Assembly (NCBI GenBank): GCA_933207985.1
Contig: OW240912.1
Location: forward strand, 255,925,393 to 255,989,392
Direction: 5' to 3'
DNA length: 64,000 nt
From: Pelobates cultripes
Taxonomy: Eukaryota; Chordata; Amphibia; Anura; Pelobatidae
In this document: one piece after another, positions 58,510 to 64,000 of the stretch
Layout: each line of letters begins with the position of its first letter
How positions within the stretch are numbered: the stretch's first letter is position 1
The notes under the pieces: generated by a model
What the model was told of the DNA's origin: nothing
What the model saw: only the letters and a program-made list of their open reading frames with translations
Database searches by the model: none
Program-made: the position numbers and the translations under genes

Positions 58510-59150
58510 AGGGGAGGGGGAGAAAGAAAGGAGGGGGGTGAGAAAGAGAAATAAGGGGTGAGAGGGGTGAGAAAAGAGAAATAAGGGTGAGAAAGAAATA
58601 AGGGGTGAGAGGGTGAGAAAAAAGAAATAAGGGGTGAGAAAGAGAGATATGGGGTGAGAGAGAGATAAGGGGTGAGAGAGAAATAATAAGGTGAGAAAGA
58701 GAAATGAGAAAGAGAAACAAGGGGTGAGAAAGAGAAATAAGGGGGTGAGAAAGAGAAATAAGGGGGTGAGAAAGAGAAATGGGGTAAGAGAATAGAGAAA
58801 GATAAGGGGGTGAGAAAAGAGAAATAAGTAGTGAGAACGAGAAATAAGGGGTGAGAAAGAGAAATAAGGGGGGTGAGAAAGAGAAATGGGGTGAGAAAGA
58901 GAAATAAGGGGTGAGGAAAGAGAAATAAGTGGGGGGTGAGAAATAAGGGGGGGTGAGAAAGAGAAATAAGGGGGGTGAGAGAGAGATAAGGGGTGGGTGA
59001 GAGAGAGAAAAGGGGGGTGGGTGAGAAAGAAAGGAGGGTGGGTGAGAGAGAAAGGAGGGGGGGTGAGAGAAAATAGGAGCGGGGGTGAGAGAGAAATTAG
59101 GAGGGGGGTGAGAAAGAGAAATTGGGAGGAGGAGAAGGAAATTGGAGCGG
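58510..59150. repeat. Purine-only minisatellite, about 20-bp unit
   Basis: Units of GGGGTGAGAAAGAGAAATAA recur about 30 times with length variation; the + strand is almost free of C. The reverse strand is an open pyrimidine tract, so the 245- and 267-codon frames rich in S, L, P and F are artefacts. Such polypurine tracts can form triplex DNA. Confidence 0.9.
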
Positions 59151-59164
59151 GAGGAGAGATTGAC

Positions 59165-59440
59165 ATTCATCACATACACACAATGCACCCCTTGCACACA
59201 GAAAAACACACAGACACACATACACAAGCAATGCAACCGTTACACACAATGCATCCCTTACACACACAGAAACACACAATGCATTCATTACACACACTCA
59301 ATGCACCCCTTACACACATTCAATGCATCCCATACATACACAGAAACACACCTTGCAGTCCTTACACATACAAACACAATTTCACACAATGCATTCCTTA
59401 CATACATATCAGGACATCCCCTACACACTCCACCCCCTGT
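59165..59440. repeat. CACACAATGCA-type minisatellite
   Basis: Units such as CACACAATGCACCCCTTACA, with TTACACACA variants, recur at about 20-30 bp. Open frames rich in H and T are artefacts. Confidence 0.85.
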
Positions 59441-59454
59441 GAACAAACTCATGA

Positions 59455-59639
59455 AGATTGTGGGGCTGCAGGGATTTTGTAGAAGGGGTGGGGGTTTTGT
59501 ATTGGGACAGGAGTCTTTATAAGGGGGGATAAGCAGGGGATTTGTGGAAGGGGGTTGCGGGGGTTTTGTAGATGGGGCAGTACAGGATTTGTAGAAGGGG
59601 CAGGACAGAGGTTTTGTAGATGGGGCAGGGCAGGGCAGG
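59455..59639. repeat. GGGGTTTTGTAGA-type minisatellite
   Basis: GGGTTTTGTAGATGGGGCAG, GGATTTGTAGAAGGGGCAGG and similar units recur about seven times. The array ends where gag-like sequence resumes. Confidence 0.8.
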
Positions 59640-59848
59640 ACTAGCGGTCTTTTTCATCATCTAGAAGCTATATTCCACAGAATCACTATAGGCCACAGAC
59701 TCAGGCGAGTGGGTTGCAAATACGCCCTAAAGGTGTTTGTTGGTCTTTTAATGAGTCACAGTGTAAATGGCCGAATTCTTGCAGGTTCAGGCATGAATGC
59801 TTTAATTGTGCAGGGAGTCATCTGTCCTTTCGGTGCTTTAAGAGGTAG
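59640..59848 (+). pseudogene. Ngaro-like gag, C-terminal zinc-finger module
   Basis: After the insertion the gag-like sequence resumes: SSRSYIPQNHYRPQTQASG, then a cysteine/histidine cluster. In VCWSFNESQCKWPNSC, RFRHECFNCAGSHLSFRC the spacing is C-x7-C-x5-C-x3-H followed by C-x2-C-x4-H-x4-C, the double zinc-finger arrangement seen at the gag C-terminus of Ngaro/DIRS elements, probably for RNA binding. The frame ends with TAG at 59846-59848, close to the expected end of gag. A TAG at the beginning of the segment (near 59643) shows it is not joined to the upstream part. Confidence 0.75.
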
Positions 59849-60039
59849 GGTGATGCCACCAGGATGCAGATTTCTAAGAGCATGAACCCCAGTGAAAGTA
59901 CAAAATCTGCTCCCTTGTTTAAAATGCTATCCAAACAAGCAGATAGTGCAGCTAATTAAAGAAGGTTTTTAAATTCAGTTTTAGAATTTCTGTTTGTAGT
60001 TCATCAGTTTAATTTGTTGAAAATCTTAGTTCAGTTAAG

Positions 60040-60955
60040 TTGAATACTAGTATAGTTAGAGATAAGCTTGATGGAGAAATAGCTTTAGGGAGTGTGGAAG
60101 GCCCGTTTTCAGTTCTGCCTTTTCCATATTTTAGAGTGTCTCTGCTTGGTTTAGTTCCCAAGAAGGAGAAGGGTACCTACAGATTAATGCACCATCTGTC
60201 TTACCCAAAAGGTACATCATTGAATGATGAGGTGGATACCTCCATTATTTCTGTGCCTTACACTTTGAAGATGCGCTGAAATGGGTAAGGAAGTGTGATC
60301 AGAATGCTCCTATGTCAAAGGTCGACATTGAATCAGCATTTAGGTTACTTCCTATACATACAACTGTTTTGGTTCATTGTGTTTACAATTCGAAGGAAAA
60401 TTATTTTTTGACAAATGTATGCCTATGGGTTGTTCCGCTTCTTGTTTTTATTTCTTGTTTTGAGTTTTTTGGAATGGGTTCTTAAACAGGTTTTGGGTTT
60501 ACATTCATTCATTAATTGGATGATGTTCTTTTTATTGGGAAAGTTGAATCTTCTGCGTTCATTTACTACAAATTTTCATGTCCAGTGCTCAACAATTTGG
60601 CATTCCGTTGGCAAAAGAAAAGACAGTTTGGCCTGGGACAAATTTTTAGGTATGATTATTGATTCTGAACAAATAGAGTTTAGTTTGCCTGAAGATAAAA
60701 TTGTCAGAATGAAGCGTGAAATTTCTCATTTATTAGATGTTAATATTTAATAAATTGCAGTCCGTGTTAGGTTTACAAAATTTAGCTTCAAGAGTAATGC
60801 CAATGGCTAGGGCTTTTTCCAGACATATGTCCAGAGCGATAGCTAGTTTTAAAAATTTGCATCACCATGTTAGAATATCTAGACAGATTAAAGATGTACG
60901 TTTGGAATGCTTTTTTTATGCAACTTTAATGGTTTTATGATTTGGCAAAGTGATT
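60040..60955 (+). pseudogene. Ngaro-like reverse transcriptase
   Basis: The enzyme would copy the element RNA into DNA. The N-terminal part (60040-60279) has LGLVPKKEKGTYRLMHHLSY and PKGTSLNDEVD. After a frameshift near 60270 comes SKVDIESAFRLLPI with the first catalytic aspartate (GAC, near 60320). Motif C reads LDDVLFIG, with the two aspartates at 60519-60524, in a frame with a stop directly before it. Further stops and shifts follow. Spacing and motif wording match DIRS/Ngaro RTs rather than LINE or retroviral ones. Confidence 0.8.
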
Positions 60956-61424
60956 TTGGGATCTGGATATTTTCATGGATGCAGCTGGTTCTCAAGGCTT
61001 TGGTATATAATTTCATAGGAGATGGGCAGCAGCTGGTTGGCCCTGGACGTGGGTTTAGAATGGTTGGACAAAAATGATTACTCTTTTGGAGCTATTTCTG
61101 ATAGTCGTAACCCTGGGGGTTTGGGGCTCTAAATTAGCAAACAAGAGGATAACTTTTCATTGTGACAATTTAGGGGTTGTTTGGGTAATCAATTCTCTTA
61201 GGGCAAAATGTAACCCGGTGATCAATTTATTGAGACAATTGGTTTTTATTTGTTTGGTAAATAATATATGGGTTAAAACAAAGCATGTAAGTGGGAAAGG
61301 TAATTGTATAGCTGATGCTTTGTCCCGTTTTGACTTCAAGTCTTTCAGATCCGTTGCACCTCTAGCGGACGAAGTTGGAACGAGGCTGCCAGAACACATC
61401 TGGGAGCTAACTTCACCCAGATAA
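60956..61424 (+). pseudogene. Ngaro-like RNase H
   Basis: RNase H would remove the RNA from the RNA/DNA hybrid. IFMDAAGSQGFG (near 60972) carries the first aspartate. ITLLELFLIVVTLGVWG the glutamate, FHCDNLGVVWVINSL the second aspartate, and IADALSRF the last acidic residue near the end. KHVSGKGNCIADALSRF is the usual ending of this domain in DIRS/Ngaro elements. The middle part is open from 61074 to 61424; the first aspartate is in a different frame. All four acidic positions are still readable. Confidence 0.8.
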
Positions 61425-61429
61425 GCCAT

Positions 61430-62275
61430 TTGTTGGGTTTATCGTTATCTACAACCATTTGGGTAGCATACTTGAAGGCGTGGGAAGAATGGCAGAGGTT
61501 TATGGTTAATTTAAATAGGGACTCTACTGATCCCACTATACAGGATGCAATTCAATATGTTGTTACAAAAATTCAGGCTGGTGTATTCAAGTTTTAATTT
61601 AAAAGAGCCCTATTAGGCATTTCTTTTTTCCTTAAAGTATTGGGGGAAAAGTCTGTTTTTTACAGAATTTGTTATTCAGCAAATGTTAAAAGGGGCTTGG
61701 TTAAAGAAAGCACCAGTCCAAGATGACAGGTCCCCTATCTCTTTTCAATTATTCAGTGATTTGGTAAATAATGTGAGCTCCATTTGTAGAGATACATTTG
61801 AGACCCAGCTTTTTACTACGGCTTTTATTTTAGCATTTTTTGGAGACTTTAGAATCAGCTAATTAGTTTCTGCTAACAAGTCTTGCCATTCGGGTATCCT
61901 ATTTAAGGACGTACATTTACAAGATGGATTTTTAAAAATCTTATTAAGATCAAAAACTGACCAGCAAGGGAATGGTCAATGGGTTCAGTTACGAGCTATA
62001 CATCATTTGTCATGCCCAGTTAAGGCAGTCAAAGCTTATTTAAGTATTCATCTAAAGGGTCAAGGTAGTCTTTTAATACACCGGTCAGGGGTCCCTCTTT
62101 CTAAATTTAAATTTTTGAAAAGTTCTTCAGTTATCATGTAAAGGGTTGGGAATTGATGATAAAAGGATTATATCTCATTCGTTTCGTATATGTGCTGCAA
62201 AAGAGGCTGTATCACATGGTCTGTGGAAGGAGTCAGTGGGTCGATGGTCCTCGAGCAGATTTAAAAGTTATGTTA
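61430..62275 (+). pseudogene. Ngaro-like tyrosine recombinase
   Basis: This enzyme inserts the circular DNA copy by strand exchange. An N-terminal core-binding part (WVAYLKAWEEWQRFM) is followed by the catalytic domain: FGDFRIS holds the first arginine (AGA at 61850-61852), the next codons are a TAA where a glutamate is usual; then SKTDQQGNGQW and CPVKAVKAYLSIHLKGQGS; H-x-x-R is HSFR at 62174-62185; GRWSSSRFKSYVRP holds the nucleophilic tyrosine (TAT at 62269-62271). R, H, R and Y are thus all still encoded, but stops and at least two frameshifts (for example near 61595 and 62140) interrupt the frame. Confidence 0.85.
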
Positions 62276-62289
62276 GACCTTAATGCTTT

Positions 62290-62909
62290 CTATTATGCTG
62301 ACTTGATTTTTTCTGTTTCAGATACAAGACCTGTGATTATATGGATAGTAGGCCATTCTTTCATCCCCCGGGCACATGAAAGAGCTGTGGTGAGGTCATA
62401 TGGCGAGAACTTGAGTTTTGATAATGAGACCACTTTAATTTATTGGGTTGGTGTAGGGGGTTTATTAAGGGATGATGTTTTTAAAGTTTTGCAAAGCTGT
62501 TTTGGCCAAATTCCTTAGCCACATGTTATTATTTTTCATTATGGTGGGAATGATGTAGGCAGAGTCAAGTCAGTGGTTTTTTTTTTCATCAACTTAAGGA
62601 GGATGTTTTTCATTTTAAGCAAATGTTCTTGGACTCGCTAATTATTTGGTCTGAAATAGTCCAAGGTTCATTTGTTTGCGCAATACTAAGCTTAAAGCGT
62701 TAGACAGAGCTCGGGCAAGCTCAACAAAGCCATGGAGAAATTTATGCCATCAGTTGGTGGTTTTTCTTTTCGCCATTGAGGGGCAGTGCAAAGATTTGTT
62801 TATAAGGGATGGTATTCATTTATCTGATGTCGGTTTGGATATTTTTAATAATGATTTACAGTGCATGATTGATAAGGCCGTGGTCTGGTGGGGTGGGCTG
62901 CAGCATTAG
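62290..62909 (+). pseudogene. SGNH-type hydrolase downstream of the recombinase
   Basis: SGNH/GDSL hydrolases are serine esterases; a related ORF is, to my knowledge, present in some Ngaro elements of fish and other animals. Block I reads IWIVGHSFI with the serine at 62357-62359. WVGVGGLLRDDV lies in the block II region, HYGGNDVG (near 62537-62560) is the block III G-x-N, and RDGIHLSDVG carries the D-x-x-H pair at 62808-62819. The serine, glycine/asparagine, aspartate and histidine are all retained. A TAG at 62516-62518 and a frameshift in the poly-T run near 62575-62587 break the frame. Its substrate and role are unknown. Confidence 0.8.
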
Positions 62910-63089
62910 TTGCATGCTGCAGCTTGTGGGGTTGAGGTCACCTGCCTAATTTAAAGGGGTGTGGACTAGCTGAGTTTCATTATCATTTTGTTTAAGTTCT
63001 GGCTAATAGGGTGGAACTCTGGTGAGTTATGTGTTAAATCTCTGGGGGTTTAAAGATGTTTGGTTACAAATTACGTGTTTTAAAGTAAA
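62910..63089. other. Presumed 3' untranslated part of the Ngaro-like element
   Basis: No coding motif. The complementary GGCTGCAGCATTAG/TTGCATGCTGCAGCT segments near 62895-62930 form a small hairpin. The expected terminal repeats are not seen before the next repeat starts at 63090. Confidence 0.4.
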
Positions 63090-63190
63090 TACCGTATATA
63101 CTCGAGTATAAGCCGACCCGAATATAAGCCGAGGCCCCTAATTTTACCCCAAAAAACTGGGAAAACTTATTGACTCAAGTATAAGACTAG
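63090..63190. repeat. ACCGTATATACTCGAGTATA repeat
   Basis: ACCGTATATACTCGAGTATAAGCCGACCCGAATATAAGCCGAG-type sequence, here at 63092-63134, is a repeat start I recognise from many vertebrate genomes. It appears to cut off the 3' end of the Ngaro-like element. Confidence 0.55.
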
Positions 63191-63264
63191 GGTGGGAAAT
63201 GCAGCAGCTACTGGTAAATTTCTAAATAAAATCAGATCCTAAAAAAATTATATTAATTGAATAT

Positions 63265-63490
63265 TTATTTACAGTGTGTGTATATGATGAATGCAGTGTG
63301 TGTGTATGAGTGCACAGTGTGTGTATGAGTGCACAGTGTGTGTATGAATGCAGTGTTTGTGTATGAGTGCAGTGTGTGTGTATGAGTGCAGTGTGTGTGT
63401 ATGAGTGCAGTGTGTATATGAGTGCAGTGTGTGTATATGAGTGCAGTGTGTGTGTGTGTGTGATGCAGTGTGTGTTTGTGTTGGAGAGCC
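63265..63490. repeat. TGTGTATGAGTGCAG minisatellite
   Basis: Units of about 20 bp (GTGTGTATGAGTGCAGTGTG) recur about ten times. Histidine/threonine-rich frames on the minus strand are artefacts. Confidence 0.9.
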
Positions 63491-63710
63491 TTGGTGGGGG
63501 GGGTGGGCATTTTTTTAATTATTTTTATTAAATTATTTTAACAATTTTTTTGTTTTATTAATATTTTGTTATTTTTTATTTTATTATTATTTTTAATATT
63601 TTATTATATTTATTTATTTTTCATCCCCCCTCCCTGCTTGATACATGGCAGGGAGGGGGGCTCTCCTTCCCTGGTGGTCCAGTGGCAGTGGCAGTTCAGT
63701 GGGGGGAGGA
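63491..63710. other. T-rich spacer
   Basis: Poly-T and TTTATTATT-rich DNA to about 63625, then G-rich sequence. No gene. Confidence 0.5.
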
Positions 63711-63955
63711 GGGGGGCTGGCAGAGCTGTTACTTACCTCTCCTGCAGCTCCTGGCAGCTCTCTCCTCCTCCGCGCCGGTCCGTGCAGCTCCTCTCTCAGC
63801 TCACACTGTAAGTCTCGCGAGAGCCGCACTATGACCCCGCGGCTCTCGCGAGACTTACACTGGGAGCTGACCGAGGTGCTGACCGGACCGGCGCGGAGAC
63901 GGAGAGAGCTGGCAGGAGCTGCAGGAGAGGTAAGTAACAGCTCTGCCAGCCCCCA
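63711..63955. repeat. GC-rich 245-bp palindrome
   Basis: GGCTGGCAGAGCTGTTACTT pairs with AAGTAACAGCTCTGCCAGCC at the far side. CTCCTGCAGCTCCTGGCAGC, CGCGCCGGTCC and TAAGTCTCGCGAGAGCCGC pair with their complements around a loop of about 15 bp near 63823-63837. It is a foldback unit; open frames through it are artefacts of the symmetry. Confidence 0.85.
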
Positions 63956-64000
63956 ATCTGCATTATGGCAATGTAAATTGCCATAATACAGACTGACTTG

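Larger units (their letters stand above)
58135..59639. mobile_element. Insertion within gag carrying three tandem arrays
   Basis: It begins CAGTGGCGTACTAAGG, the same left end as at 50119, then passes through a GC-rich segment (58150-58510), a GA-rich array (58510-59150), a CA-rich array (59165-59440) and a G-rich array (59455-59639). The gag homology that should link 58134 to 59640 (roughly 150 residues) is absent, so sequence was also lost. The right inverted end is not found. Confidence 0.6.
57000..63090 (+). mobile_element. Ngaro-like tyrosine-recombinase retrotransposon, decayed
   Basis: Module order on the + strand is gag-like, reverse transcriptase, RNase H, tyrosine recombinase, SGNH hydrolase. 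There is no room for a methyltransferase-like domain between RNase H (ending near 61345) and the recombinase (starting near 61430). That favours Ngaro-type over DIRS1-type elements. Retrotransposons of this order insert through a circular DNA using the recombinase rather than a DDE integrase. Many frameshifts and stops, an insertion of about 1.5 kb in gag and a missing 3' end make this copy dead. The split direct repeats expected at Ngaro termini are not found, and the left boundary is approximate. Confidence 0.85.

Noticed and set aside
58363..59236. Minus-strand frames of 267 and 245 codons rich in S, L, P, H and F
   Set aside because: They are read through a polypyrimidine tandem array that is open in several frames; there is no domain or start context.
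58997..59522. Histidine/threonine-rich frames of 126-161 codons
   Set aside because: Composition artefacts of the GA-rich and CA-rich minisatellites.
57000..63090. The element as an endogenous retrovirus
   Set aside because: It has a tyrosine recombinase instead of a DDE integrase, no protease or envelope, and no LTRs; the RT wording fits DIRS/Ngaro.
63614..63986. Overlapping frames of 71-113 codons on both strands near the end
   Set aside because: They run through a GC-rich palindrome, whose symmetry keeps both strands open and gives mirrored peptides.
1..64000. tRNA, rRNA or small nuclear RNA genes
   Set aside because: Reading both strands by eye I found no tRNA A/B-box pair in a foldable context, nor any rRNA or snRNA signature; a covariance-model scan would be decisive.

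Overview
The window looks like repeat-dense, gene-poor nuclear DNA of a vertebrate, most likely a frog other than Xenopus. The evidence is AT-rich DNA packed with TTAA-flanked inverted-repeat elements of the T2/Kolobok kind described from Xenopus, CR1-type and L1-type LINE remains, and an Ngaro-like tyrosine-recombinase retrotransposon. I cannot name the species. I recognise no host gene exon, tRNA, rRNA or other functional RNA. Nearly every interpretable stretch is a transposable element or tandem repeat, and every coding remnant is broken.

Layout. 0-16 kb: scattered T2-like elements (1.4, 3.3, 7.4-8.2 kb), a TTAA-flanked element with CCCCTTAAGGAC ends (8.2-9.0 kb), a 290-bp palindrome (5.7 kb), a 168-bp-period tandem repeat (10.3 kb), a degenerate telomere-like tract (10.9 kb) and a complete solo LTR with a 5-bp target duplication (12.1-12.7 kb). 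16.9-19.4 kb: a 2.5-kb hAT-type non-autonomous element with a perfect 8-bp target duplication that carries a minisatellite and a long palindrome. 20-31 kb: more T2-like copies, a 1.7-kb relative of the 8.2-kb element, twin 72-bp MITEs, and a GC-rich palindrome centred on TGACGTCA.

31-34.8 kb: a CR1-like LINE lying between about 300-bp inverted arms, the whole bounded by a short direct repeat. 39.1-40.7 kb: a second, differently damaged CR1 copy. 41.1-42 kb: an orphan L1-type ORF1 with one frameshift and no ORF2. 43-57 kb: more MITEs, including a 136-bp hAT MITE with a perfect 8-bp target duplication, and a cysteine-codon-rich tetranucleotide array.

57-63.1 kb: the richest region, a decayed Ngaro-like (DIRS order) retrotransposon on the + strand. 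It has a gag-like region with a zinc-finger module, reverse transcriptase, RNase H, tyrosine recombinase and a downstream SGNH-type hydrolase. A 1.5-kb block of three tandem arrays replaces the middle of gag. The 3' end is lost into other repeats, and the window closes with a GC-rich 245-bp palindrome.

In an intact relative the Ngaro modules would act together: gag packages the RNA, RT and RNase H copy it, and the recombinase inserts a circular DNA. The hydrolase's role is unknown. None of the copies here can encode its full protein.
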